From NCBI GenBank assembly GCA_035041965.1, contig JAPYMA010000908.1, forward strand, positions 248,001-312,000: a stretch of DNA of 64,000 nucleotides, in the 5' to 3' direction. The notes below the pieces were generated by a model that had not been told where the DNA came from, ran no database searches, and saw nothing but the letters and a program-made list of their open reading frames with translations. The DNA comes from Anisakis pegreffii (lineage: Eukaryota > Nematoda > Chromadorea > Rhabditida > Anisakidae). The position numbers and the translations under genes are program-made. Position 1 is the first letter of the stretch; each line of letters starts with the position of its first letter. Of this stretch, positions 53,791-64,000 are shown in pieces.

Positions 53791-55289
53791 GTCATTGTCA
53801 TTGATCCACATTTTCAGTTCATTGCATCAAAATGGAACAAGGGAACTAGCATGACCAGATAATATCAAGCAAGAACGAAATGCTTGTTAGTGATTTTATG
53901 GACCGGTTAACACATCGCTGGATTCACTTCCTTGTTCGCTGACCAGTTGGCTGAAGAATTTGATAAGAGTGGAAACCAGAAAAAACCTGAAAAGGCGCTC
54001 AGAAACTAGAAATATTCCGTAAAAAGAGGATTTATAGTGACTTCGCAAGAAAATTGTTCAGTTCTATTCATTCGTTCTCTTCTGTCAGTTTATAAGATGG
54101 CATATGAGTGATCCACCATTGAGTTGTGCTGAATAAATTGAGCCATTAATGGTCAACGATGATATATTTTCGTGAATTCCAAAAAATTGCGATTAGTAGT
54201 GCCAGCCAGTCAGTCAGTCAGCTAATCGCTTTTGAGAGGACAAAAAGATGGCAAAAGAGCACCAAAACATGACATTTGAAAAAATATGCTAATGGAACAG
54301 TGTCGCTTCCGTAACAATCGCCGTGATCTACAAAGATATAAGGGCTTTGCTCTTCTGTTTTTTTCGATCAAGATTTGCTGAATTGAATAAAAGATGATGA
54401 GAAATGTAAATGAAGAAGAAAGTGTTCAGCTCGTTTCAATTGTTCACTATTTGTGCACAATTTTCGCATGATTTATTGAGCATTTTCTATCGCATTATTT
54501 TATTCTCCACTCGAAACGGAGCAAACTGACCGATATCTGATAAATATTGTTTGCAGTTGTGTTGGGTTCCAAACGTTAAATAGAAAAACTGAAATGGTCC
54601 CACTTAGGTGCTTTTTAAGCATTTCTAATTTCCTGTGACCTATAATAGAAAGCTCGCTGATTTGAGGTTCATCTTTTGAATTGAAATGTTCTAACTCCCG
54701 GTGAGATGATGACCTAGTTCGATGGATGTTGCAATGCGAGTGCTGTTTCCGCTGATCGATCACCTAAGTGAAGTGATTTGAAAATCGTTTGACAAGATAT
54801 TGTTTACACACAATAACTAATCACTATTGTTATTGTTTTGTTTATTTGCATAATGAACTTTGTTTGTTAGACTCAATTTTAAGTTTGTTCAATGTCAAGT
54901 TGATAAGCACAGAAAGTTTATAGGCACTATAATACGAGAGTAATAAGGACAATAATAACACTAACAATGTGATGAAAACGATCAGCAAACACCATTTTGC
55001 TTATTTGACAAGTGCATAAAATTGATTGATTAAACTGTAAACTTTGTCAAGAAGGTCACCGTTGTGCTACAGTGAATAAATTAAAGCAGCTCGTCGGTTG
55101 TTGTGCAAATAATAATATAAATTTCAATATCAATACAATGATACTAAAATATACTATATGCAATCATACAATCATTATCACTATCATTTCAGTACTATGT
55201 TATTTCAATATACTATGACTGCATTATTACGAATGACCATATTAATGCTAAAATTAATCCTATGATAGCAATCGTATTGATGATTAGTA
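53791..55289. other. Gene-poor interval, no gene seen
   Basis: A+T-rich non-coding sequence. A run of CAGTCAGTCAGTCAG at about 54213 is also present near 34298; these are simple repeats. Confidence 0.3.
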
Positions 55290-55430
55290 ATGGCATCTGA
55301 CAGAAATTTCATGTCCGTCGAAATCCACCCGACAAGTCTTTTTAACATTCTCACAATCGGGATTATGATCAACTGTCAGAATGGTTCGATGGGAAGCCGA
55401 CCGAATCGACATTTTGAATTTCCGAGTGCT

Positions 55431-55471
55431 GGAATTCCGACCGACGTTCTAAAATGTTCGGTCAGAATTCC
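55431..55471. repeat. Hairpin: 14-nt arms with one mismatch
   Basis: GGAATTCCGACCGA pairs with TCGGTCAGAATTCC around 13 nt. The surroundings (55385-55500) are less A+T-rich and repeat CCGACCGA/TCGGTC words several more times, e.g. CGACCGAATCGACATTTT against AAAATGTTCGGTC, so this may be the core of a larger degraded inverted-repeat element. Confidence 0.6.
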
Positions 55472-55539
55472 AATAGATTGTCGGTCGATTGCCATCGCTA
55501 TTGATAATGTGGATATCAATGGTAGCATTAAGAATTAAG

Positions 55540-57766
55540 ATAACTGCAGCAGCCATAATAATAGTGATACTGAACAAACAATTGTGATGACATTATATGA
55601 TGATAATTTTAAACCGATAATGTAATTATAAATCAGTTTTTCACGTTCACAATTACAAGCCGCAATTGAACGGAGTGAAACAATTGATGTGCCAAGATTA
55701 CTTGAGATAAATGGATGATGGTTAGAAATTCATTGAGCGAACATAAAAATTAAATAAATCATAAAATGGGAGCAAATTGTAAGCTGAATCAAAGTGAATT
55801 GAAATAAATCGAAAGAAATGTTGAAATTGGTGTTAAACTAAAGCAATATCAAAATCGGCATGAGTTAACCATGGTAAAGTAAGATCGGCGTTGTTCAAAC
55901 AAGTGATCACTGATGATCATTTTGCTTCAAATTGAGGGCTTTCAAGCAAAAACTGGCTGAACGATTAACCTCCCATCAAAATCCGTCTCATTTGAACATC
56001 AGTAATCCAATAGGATTTGTTAATCAGAAAGTACTGTGTTTGTGTGCTCATCATACGATAGATCCGATCGGATTATATGAGATCTTCAAACCAATTCTTT
56101 GGATATTGGCTTGGATTATGTAAGTGATCGCCATGTCAACTTTGCTCAACTTTTAGCGCAATTCGCCTCAGTTTCACGGCGAATTTCGGCGAGATCAAGG
56201 ATCGGCAGCACGGCGATAACAACATCCGAATGAAATGTAAACAAAACAAATTGATGGCTTACGGTTCATGTTTGACTTCTCGAAGAGAAAAGTATCATCA
56301 AACGGTCGGAACTAATTAATATATGAGCAGCGATAAGTACCTCTTGAAGTTGCATCAATAATGGCAGCAGTTCATGAGAATAAATATTTGTGTTCGTTGA
56401 TAATTTATCTTGTTTGAGTTATTATTTGGTTCGATATTAGCATGTGTGTTTGGGCGTTTGCATGTTTACATCGTCGATTCGATGTTTACCTAGGCATATA
56501 TTTACTCATGCTTGCTTGCACCTTTCATCTCGTATGGCAAATGGGCCATACGTGATCATAGTGGACACAAGTGGACATTGTCCATCCAATCGTGTGGTCA
56601 GTATGGTCAATCAACTTCTAATTCATGCCTTCCGCTTCGAGTTTACCTTTCATCTTTGAAGTTTGCATTTGTCAACTCATAGAATAGGTCGTTCTTTAGA
56701 GTCTTATTGCCGTCAACCGTTTACTTGAAACTTAAAACTTACCGCACTGTTTACTTATTATTAGAATAAGGTGAAAATAGAGCGTATTTGGAGCAGAACG
56801 TATGCAACATAGTGGAACATCGAACGAATTCAAAGGAAATGATCTTTGCAGTTGATCAAATTGTTGTGTTACATGAAACCATTCATGATACTTGAATATT
56901 TTCAACGTCAAGGAGATACGCTACTTGGAAATTTTTGTATGTTTTTATTTCTCGTTTGCAAAAGATCAAATATCGCTAAGCTATGAGAGGTATTCTTTCG
57001 ATGCTTCTGAAACGTCAGAAAATCGAGAAGTTTATGATATTAAGAAACTAAAATAATTGAAATATTAAGCAATACCTCATGTTAGGATGTTTAACTAGGA
57101 AGTTGAGATAAATTCATAAATTCAGTAACTGATATGACTTTCTGATTCATACTTTATATCGTCTCTTCGTATTTGTGACTGATATAAACAGATGTTAATC
57201 GGTAGTAGTTAAGAAGTTTTGTCTTCGAATGATGAAAACATCTGAATGACAAAAGAATACCGTAGTAATCAATCTTCCAGTAAACCTGTTCAATGTATTT
57301 ATAAATGTCAACCTATCTGCTGAGATTCCATTTGTGGATATTGATAAATAGATCTGGTGTGATTGTAACCTTGATATTGGTCACATTCATTGTCATTGAT
57401 CGCTGGCATCGGGATCATTCGCGTGCCTTATGTCACCATCATGATCATTAACATCGAAATTATCGTCATCGTTGCTGACGTAACTCAGCGAAACATAATT
57501 TCGGTAGATGGTTATCACTGAAACAAATAGACCGATCATGTTGGACAAGGAGAAGAAAATTATGTGATGAGCGATTTTACACCTTTTTCGATGCGATCAT
57601 CAAAGGCACACTGAACACATTAACTGCACACTATTAACTATCAGTTGAAAGACTCATTAAGTTGGTTTTAATTGAGCCAATTGTGTGATTGAGTAATCAT
57701 TTAGTTCAAGGTTTTCTTTTTGTTTTGCGTTTGGCACCGACAAATCGGTGATCATTTCATAAACTT
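55540..57766. other. Gene-poor interval upstream of bHLH gene 2
   Basis: No coding exon recognised; A+T-rich, probably intergenic and regulatory DNA. Confidence 0.3.
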
Positions 57767-58036
57767 ATGACTTTTTCACTCTTTGAACTCTCAGGATGCG
57801 CGAATTCGATGTGCCGCCGTCATCAGAAATGCATGAAATTATGTGATGACGGCAAAATAAAAACAAAACAGATGTATTCGTTTACTTATGAACTAAAATG
57901 TGATCGAAATGACTGGAACTTCAGAAGTTACTTTGCTACTGTAGAGTCGAATAGATCAATGGAGAGATCTGATCAGAGCAGGTTCGGATTCGTCTCAACT
58001 CCATCATTTCATTGGACTGTTGTCAATTTTCTCTAA
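57767..58036 (+). CDS. Weak candidate ORF, 89 aa
   Basis: ATG ORF with five cysteines in the first half (GCANSMCRRHQKCMKLCDDG) and a charged second half. No signal peptide or partner exon was established and no family is recognised. Confidence 0.13.
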   Translation: MTFSLFELSGCANSMCRRHQKCMKLCDDGKIKTKQMYSFTYELKCDRNDWNFRSYFATVESNRSMERSDQSRFGFVSTPSFHWTVVNFL

Positions 58037-58588
58037 ATAAATTGAAATAATTTCTCATACGTATGCATTAATTGGCTGAAATAGGGTTGAACAGAGGTAG
58101 AAAACTCGGAAAGTTTTTGAAAATGACAAAGAAATTAGGAAATTATTGAAACTGAATCTAGACATGCGAATGATATGGAATTCAGTGCCTGATCATATGG
58201 AATTATAGTTTAGCATTGTTAGATGCTTCACAATGTGAGATATTACCTATGAGATTGAAGCGAGTGAAGCTGACGAATGACTGACAGAAAGTATTCACCC
58301 ACAAAGGTGTCAATAACCAGGATTTTCCACTGACAACGTTACCGTCTACAGTACTGTTTTAGGAAGTAATTAATCGCGTTTTTGGATAAATTCGATGACT
58401 GCTTTACTTTAAAAAGTATCCATGAAACAAGTAAATACGATGTTTTTACTGCTGATGATATCTTCACGCAACACATAACAACCACCGTACTTCTTCGTAA
58501 ACATCTTAATCGAAAGATGTCGTCGGCATTCGCTGTTTGATGTTCACATGTCCCCTATGTCGCAATCTTAATAAGTGTGTCTCTTCAA

Positions 58589-58983
58589 TCATTGTCCATC
58601 CACCCACAAAGCACTACTACTATATCCCTGGTCTGTCCCCACCTTCTCTTTAAAGAGATCATGCAAAACCTCATGGGCGTGGTTATCCGCGATTATCTTG
58701 TAGTGGTATAATGAGTCTTCGTTGAGTTCGATATATAAGGTAATCAGATGCCTCGAATAACTTAGTGCCATTGCAGTGCAAAGTTTTTCGCAACGAACTT
58801 GTCAAACTCGTTCATTTGAGTGTTCAAACGTGCCTGATCGACTGAATTGATACTGTCGTTGGGCTGTGTCGATACTGTTGAGTGCTTGAACTCATAATCT
58901 TGATCTGATCGCTGCTTGATCTTATTGATCTTATTCGTAAACGTCTCGAGTCGGTGATCATCAAGCGATAATGAGACCACAAC
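58589..58983 (-). pseudogene. Possible minus-strand gene or relic in two overlapping frames
   Basis: An acceptor-like TTTCTTGAAG on the minus strand precedes an open frame from 58983 (VVVSLSLDDHRLETFTNKI ... FDKFVAKNFALQ) that stops at 58762. A second frame begins at ATG 58771 (MALSYSRHLITLYIELNED ...) and runs to 58589. Both have coding-like codon use. They could be one protein split by a frameshift, or joined by an intron with a weak donor. The 5' end overlaps the first codons of bHLH gene 2 on the other strand. No homology recognised. Confidence 0.22.
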
Positions 58984-59984
58984 CTTCAAGAAATTTCTTT
59001 ACCAATACAGTTGGTATCAATGCTACTACAAGCAAGTCTCCTCAAGCCAACATGAAGATGTCACCGTGTCAATTCAATAGATCACCTCATCAAGTGCTGA
59101 AACGTAACGAACGTGAGAGAAAACGCGTCCATCAGGTTAGCAACTCATTTCTCTTAAAAATTTATTCAATAATTCAAATATTCACATTATCATCCATTGC
59201 TACGATGTTGTTTTCGACGTTTTTCCCATTATTTGAAAATCAATTCAGTTTCATTTAACTCCCGTTATATCATAGCTCCAATGTATTTCACAATCCCGCA
59301 TTAGTTCGTCACTTGCTAGTAAAAGTATACTTTAGAGAATTGGAATACAATTATAGTAACTGTTTTCCGCTTTTAATCTGCCTAATTGTAAGATACCTAT
59401 ATATTATTAATAATACTTGAATCATATTTCTCACATTAACACTTGCATTCGCTATCTGATGGCAGTTAGAAGACTAGAAAAGAACACTAGTATCGTAGCG
59501 AATTCATGTCGAATCTAAATGAATGAACTGCTTGATTCGTTGTACCGATCAAACCGATCTAATGTTTGAATCATTTTAGATCAACCAAGGCTACCAGTTG
59601 CTGTCGCAAATCGTTCCAACAGCACCGTCACGCAAACTCAGCAAGCTAGAAACCCTTCGTGAGGCAGTGCGATATATTCGCCAGCTTCAAAGTGTCCTGC
59701 AGGAGAGTGACTCTGGACCAGCATCGCCTGACTTCGACTATTATCAACCACAGTCTTTGCATCAACAGTCCCAGCAACCATCTGGATACTCGCCGAATTC
59801 GATTTCTACGAGTAATCAGCTACCATCGCTGAATGAGTCTATTTTGCTGAACTATCAAAGATCCAACTATGACCAAACTTCTACAATGAATTTCTGGGAC
59901 CAGAATGATAGTTATTCATATGATTACGATCAGACATACCCACTGAATTCATCTGAATTCACATCAAATTGCATTATTTATTAA
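58971..59984 (+). CDS. Achaete-scute family bHLH transcription factor 2 (2 exons, 189 aa)
   Basis: Exon 1 58971-59135 ends CATCAG|GTTAGC (phase 0); exon 2 59580-59984 follows TCATTTTAG and ends TAA. The basic region LKRNERERKRVHQ (residues about 43-55) is followed by helix 1 INQGYQLLSQIVP, a shorter loop (TAPSR) and helix 2 KLSKLETLREAVRYIRQLQSVL. It is an E-box-binding proneural-type factor by family. PHQV just before the basic region is shared with bHLH gene 1, while NQGY.LLS in helix 1 is shared with gene 3. The C terminus is Gln/Ser/Tyr-rich (HQQSQQPSGYSPNS; SYSYDYDQTYPLN), shorter than in gene 1. The start is the first ATG in frame; a second in-frame ATG pair near 59052 could also serve. 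Intron 444 nt. Confidence 0.92.
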
Positions 59985-60555
59985 AATCATAATTACGATG
60001 TTCAACCTTGTTTCTGTAATGTATTATTCAATTTTGTTTTGGTTCATGCGGTATTGTTCGATGTTGATATCGTAGTAGCAGAATCGACACTCGCTTGTTG
60101 GGAAGGAGAAGGGATAGAAGTGACCGAAGTGATTCTGAAAAATGAACTGAAGACCAGAATCCATAGAGAATTTGAGGCAGAAATAACAGTGCTCACTTTT
60201 CAAGGCTCACGAGGGAAGGTCACAAATTTACCGCCGTCTTTCGGGATGAGTTGTTACCATCCTGTCAAGCTCCTGCAGCTGCCAGTAGATTTTTCTTTGA
60301 CGTGAGTCAGTACATAGCATGAGAAGAATGATTACTAAAAAAGTTGGAATCAGCGGTATCTATTCATATTAGTGAATGGCATAGCATGTCTGGTTATTGA
60401 ACGTGAGGTTTTTTGTGGCTGTTTCGAAGTATCGCCGCAGGTCGATTCTGCCAGCTATACGATTTTATACGGGTACATTATTTATATGTCTTTCCTGGTG
60501 TTTTAGGTTTTTCGTTGAAAGTTATTTGTTAATTGTTTCATAATTGTGTTCTCGA

Positions 60556-60561
60556 AATAAA
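60556..60561 (+). terminator. Polyadenylation signal of bHLH gene 2
   Basis: Canonical AATAAA 571 nt after the stop codon. The 3' UTR this implies includes a near-palindromic E-box, GCAGCTGC, at about 60275. Confidence 0.35.
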
Positions 60562-60637
60562 GTTCGTTATCGTGATTTCTAGTCCCTTACATATATTTGC
60601 GTACAAGAGTTATCGTATTAATGAGACGTGATATATT

Positions 60638-60806
60638 TAGTGATGTCTCTATTCCAGTTAAACTGTTCTATTCCTGTTCTGTTCCACGGTATAGAATAAA
60701 CAGTTCGCAAATCAGGAAGGAACAGTTTGAACAGAATAGAGCCGTTTTTGAGCCCAAACGAACAGAATAGAACAGTTTTCAAAAACGTGGTATAGAGACA
60801 TCACTA
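60638..60806. mobile_element. MITE, about 169 nt, with TA target duplication
   Basis: TA followed by GTGATGTCTCTAT at 60638-60652 is mirrored by ATAGAGACATCAC followed by TA at 60792-60806. The interior is made of repeated words in both orientations (GTTCTATTC, CTGTTC, GAACAGAATAGA, GGAACAG), so it folds on itself. The TA flanks fit a Tc1/mariner-superfamily non-autonomous element. It has no ORF. Confidence 0.8.
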
Positions 60807-60813
60807 GATACAT

Positions 60814-61026
60814 TCATTGTTCACATCTAACAATAAGAGAACACCTATCGTAATCTATTGAATTACAATTTTTGATATCCCTCCGTTGGAACGCTGTTCT
60901 GTTTTTGTTGGAAGCTGAATCTTCTAGTTCTTCATTCAATATACCGAAATCTTTCCAAACAGTTTCCATCGCACCCGAACAATTTCTTCGAAGTTCCCTA
61001 TTAATCGCATAACTTATGTTATTCAT
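60814..61026 (-). CDS. Weak candidate ORF, 70 aa
   Basis: ATG ORF (starts MNNISYAINRELRRNCSGAM) on the minus strand, abutting the MITE. Polar, three cysteines, no signal peptide; not recognised and no partner exon. Confidence 0.16.
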   Translation of the reverse strand: MNNISYAINRELRRNCSGAMETVWKDFGILNEELEDSASNKNRTAFQRRDIKNCNSIDYDRCSLIVRCEQ

Positions 61027-63423
61027 AATTAGTAGATGACATCAAGAAGGTACATCTAATTACTGCAATAAACCAATAGAATCCCTTTCATTAAAGCAAT
61101 AAAATAACTCATTAAGTGGTCTAAAACATTCATTATCCCCTTCCCTCCCAATAAATGATCATAAAATTCATCGAAGTTCTATAGGCAGTTGATTGCTAAA
61201 GTAAGCAATCAGTAATTCAATTACCGATCAATGAACATCATTTACAATCTCGCCATACCCTTACCTATAATAGCCTTACAGCAGTAGATATGATATCCCT
61301 TCTATTCAATCGATTTTATGATTTTGTGATCATGGATAAACCACTGGAATCATTATAATACCATTATGATCATGGTTTTCATGAGCGCATACCGCGCATG
61401 GCAAATAACAGAGGTTGTTGTATAGAAACTAAACATATGTACCTGGGCATTGTCGACGTACTGTCCTTGCAATCGGCGAATGCATGCATGCTTAACCCTA
61501 ACTGACCTCAGAGTAATTATCCGAATCGGTTAGCTCTTTGATTCAGGCAATCAAGTAATCACAAAAGGTAATCGACTCAATTGTCATGCAGATCGATTTT
61601 CTCGTAGAGATCGAATGGACGATCAAAAAAATCGCATGAAACGCGAGCGACAATCAAGCTTCTTTCATGCACGCAACGTAATTATCATCGTCATTATTGT
61701 TGCTCTTACTCCTACAGGTGGTGGTTCACGCCTGTTTCTTTGAGTTGTCGTTAGATTTGCAAAAACAACAGATCAACTATTGTTTTTAGACGAATCAAAA
61801 TGAAAACATTATCTCAGTGATTATTACACGATGAATAATGTGGATACATAGAAGTGGACAGTGTTTAAGAGATTGTTAATCGGTGTTTAGGTGTAACCAA
61901 ATCAATTTTGTGATTCACCTGGTAACTTTGATTTTACAAAAAATTGAAAAGTTTTTAGAAGAAGGTAGACCAGGGTTTGTTCGTTTGTTCATTTGAGCCA
62001 AAATGGATTTTTGAATTCAGATTACAAAACTCAGTCTTGAGTTCAGAAGTATTCGCAGATTTTTATCATCATTTAAAACCTACTCGTGAACTAAACTGCG
62101 GGGCAAATTCGTGGAAAATAAAGGAAACAAGATTAAGTGTTGGAAAGGGCCTTGAAAATGAGCATAAGTAATAATGACTGTATGACTGTAGTTGTCCTCT
62201 TAAAAGATTGTCCTCTTAAAAAAAGAGTTAAAATCTGAAGTCTGAAGGAAAAGAGTCTGAAGGAAACTTTTTTCGGCAAAGTTGCAATAGATACAAAAGG
62301 TATCTGCGCGTGCAATCGAGGATAAACAAGGATTATAAGAAAAGGAGTGCAAAGATTTCTATTGATACGTCCATTGTCGGTGTTAATGTTGTTCAGTCTC
62401 TCAACAAATCGGATAACTGATTCGAATGTGATGATTACACCACGGCACAGTATGTGGCAAGTTATTGAGCGGTTGATCTTATCAAACAGAAGTGTGGCCA
62501 ATAATTATTGACACAGAACAACATTTTATGTGATTGATTTCTTTGAGCTACTCTGATATGACTACATGAATATGTGATTGCTTTTTATGTGGTAGGAAAA
62601 TGATTAATAGCAATGGTTTACGTGTGAAACAGGTGATTAAAGTGAACCTTATGGGGCATTGATATGACGCAGAATAACGTCAGTTGATTAGCCATGATGG
62701 CTGAATACAGTCTATAACATGAAGCATGGCTAAATAGAATCTGTATATAGCTTGAACGACTTTCAAACTGTTATTGCCTGGCGTGAAATTGAAGAAAAGG
62801 AAAGGATTGGTAATGGGATCGGAATTGGTCAAAACAATCAACGATTATTTGGGATTTCTAGTGGAATTTTCTGGGCTTTAACGATTTTGTCTGACCTAAT
62901 ATTACGGTACATAGAATTATAATTCTGTGATCTCCTAAGATGACTAGATTTTCACTGATCTTTCAACATCTACTCGATCTCCTGGAATTCAATTTTTACA
63001 AACATCGTTGTCATCTTCATGCTTAACTTTTTGACATTCTTAAGATTCGTCAATGGTCTATTCTTAGTTTTGTGATGTTATTGTTTGACTTGGAAAGGTC
63101 ATCATCCATCATGCATTATCTATAATACAATACGAGAAGAGAATGTTTCTCGGTTGTCTCATTGGCTATAAGGCGTGGTCATTGTATTTGTGATGAGTCG
63201 AGCAAGTAACTGCCCGCTTAATCAACCAGATTCATTCAGATTATTAATGGTATTATAAGACACTCGGATCATTCTTATTGGACCAATAGATTCTAAACTG
63301 ATTTATTTTTGTTGATCCTTTGAATGTGTTACTGAGTTATTTCGATTGGGCTATGTGCGTGTTTCAGTGGATTTATAGTGAAATGCTGTTGATTTCGTGA
63401 AATTACGTTGTATGAAACTTTTC
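61027..63423. other. Interval between bHLH genes 2 and 3
   Basis: About 2.4 kb with no recognised gene. A minus-strand open stretch at 62133-62501 (122 codons, no ATG at its start) has no splice support. Likely intergenic and promoter DNA of bHLH gene 3. Confidence 0.35.
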
Positions 63424-63433
63424 TCAATTTCAG
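63424..63433 (+). promoter_or_regulatory. Splice acceptor at the 5' end of bHLH gene 3
   Basis: TCAATTTCAG matches the nematode 3' splice consensus. From 63434 the frame is open through to the bHLH basic region, so this is either a spliced-leader acceptor or the acceptor of an exon preceded by an earlier 5' exon; in the latter case the protein would start upstream of 63518. Confidence 0.5.
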
Positions 63434-63517
63434 ACAGAACGATTTTCAGGGTCATATTCGCTGAAGTTATTCTTGCCAATACTCAACGGCTTGCGATTTT
63501 CATATAAGTGCATCTTT

Positions 63518-64000
63518 ATGACCCATAGTTACTTCATGAATGCCGAACGTCTCTCAGATGGTCAATTGGTCTCCCCACCAGCTTCGAATACGATCGAGCA
63601 GGTTGAAGTGGTAGAACGCCGAAATGAACGTGAACGCAAACGTGTCCATCAGGTTCGATTTTGAAGTTACGCTCAACACTTTCCTTAACTACAGAGTTTC
63701 CTTATTTCATTTCGTCACTCTGACCACTCGCATTCGCTTTCCTTGATGTGTTCAGACCTTTGCGGGTAACAGTTCAAAAATTTGATAAGAAATTAAATTT
63801 GCATTTCTTTTACCAAAATTGATATGTTTTCAATGGATCTGTGGCAGTGTTCTTGAAAGATCAATTTATTTTTATTTGTATTCGTAGAATTCAACTGGTT
63901 AATCTTTAAAACTTTACAGGTGAACCAAGGATATGAATTGCTATCTAGAAAGGTGCCGTACTCAAAACCTAAGTCGAAGAAGTTGACTAAAGTGGAGACT
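63518..64000 (+). CDS. Achaete-scute family bHLH transcription factor 3 (partial, cut by window end)
   Basis: Exon 1 63518-63652 ends CATCAG|GTTCGA (phase 0); exon 2 starts at 63920 after ACTTTACAG and is still open at 64000. The basic region is VERRNERERKRVHQ, then VNQGYELLSRKVPYSKPKSK and KKLTKVET, so the window ends inside helix 2. The intron sits at the same codon boundary as in the other two bHLH genes. The ATG at 63518 is the first in frame; a second is at 63536, and the open frame upstream to the acceptor at 63433 leaves the true start unsure. The loop (YSKPKSK) is distinct from those of its neighbours. Confidence 0.88.

Noticed and set aside
55290..55538. Plus-strand ORF of 82 codons
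   Set aside because: It coincides with the GACCGA/TCGGTC hairpin region; the openness is probably a by-product of that repeat.
60039..60305. Plus-strand ORF of 88 codons directly after bHLH gene 2
   Set aside because: Starts with TTG, not ATG, lies in the expected 3' UTR before the AATAAA, and has no acceptor to join it to the upstream exon, which already ends in a stop.

Overview
The window is A+T-rich eukaryotic DNA, almost certainly from a nematode. The evidence is many short exons with GT..AG introns and compact T-rich 3' splice sites, splice acceptors only 4-10 nt upstream of two start codons (typical of spliced-leader trans-splicing), and a GAPDH, a PUM3/Puf-A-type Pumilio protein and achaete-scute bHLH proteins whose sequences fit the phylum. 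The species cannot be fixed from the sequence. All gene models below were built by hand from reading frames, splice sites and intron phase.

Layout. 0-1 kb: a small unrecognised three-exon gene on the minus strand (47-918). 2.2-8.6 kb: a 14-exon plus-strand gene for a nucleolar Pumilio-repeat protein (PUM3/Puf-A/yeast Puf6 family, C. elegans puf-12 type), whose introns hold at least three different repeat elements. 12.5-15.4 kb: a seven-exon minus-strand GAPDH gene, convergent with the Pumilio gene. 15.5-40.8 kb: about 25 kb with no gene I can recognise, containing dispersed repeats, two large foldback structures and a few weak small-ORF candidates. 40.9-64 kb: three achaete-scute-type bHLH genes, all on the plus strand (40883-42132, 58971-59984, and 63518 to the window edge, where the third is cut off). 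All three share a phase-0 intron at exactly the same place, just after the basic region. The spaces between them hold a TA-flanked MITE, a mariner-like end, nested repeat insertions and several weak small-ORF candidates.

How the parts relate. The two housekeeping genes (ribosome biogenesis and glycolysis) sit at the left end. The right half is a local family of proneural transcription factors in an otherwise gene-poor region, which resembles in outline the insect achaete-scute complex: paralogous bHLH genes in one orientation separated by long non-coding, possibly regulatory, DNA. The cluster is the most interesting feature. No rRNA, tRNA, CRISPR array, operon or prokaryotic feature was seen. 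Small-ORF calls in the gene-poor regions are offered at low confidence only; A+T-rich DNA gives many chance ORFs of 60-120 codons.
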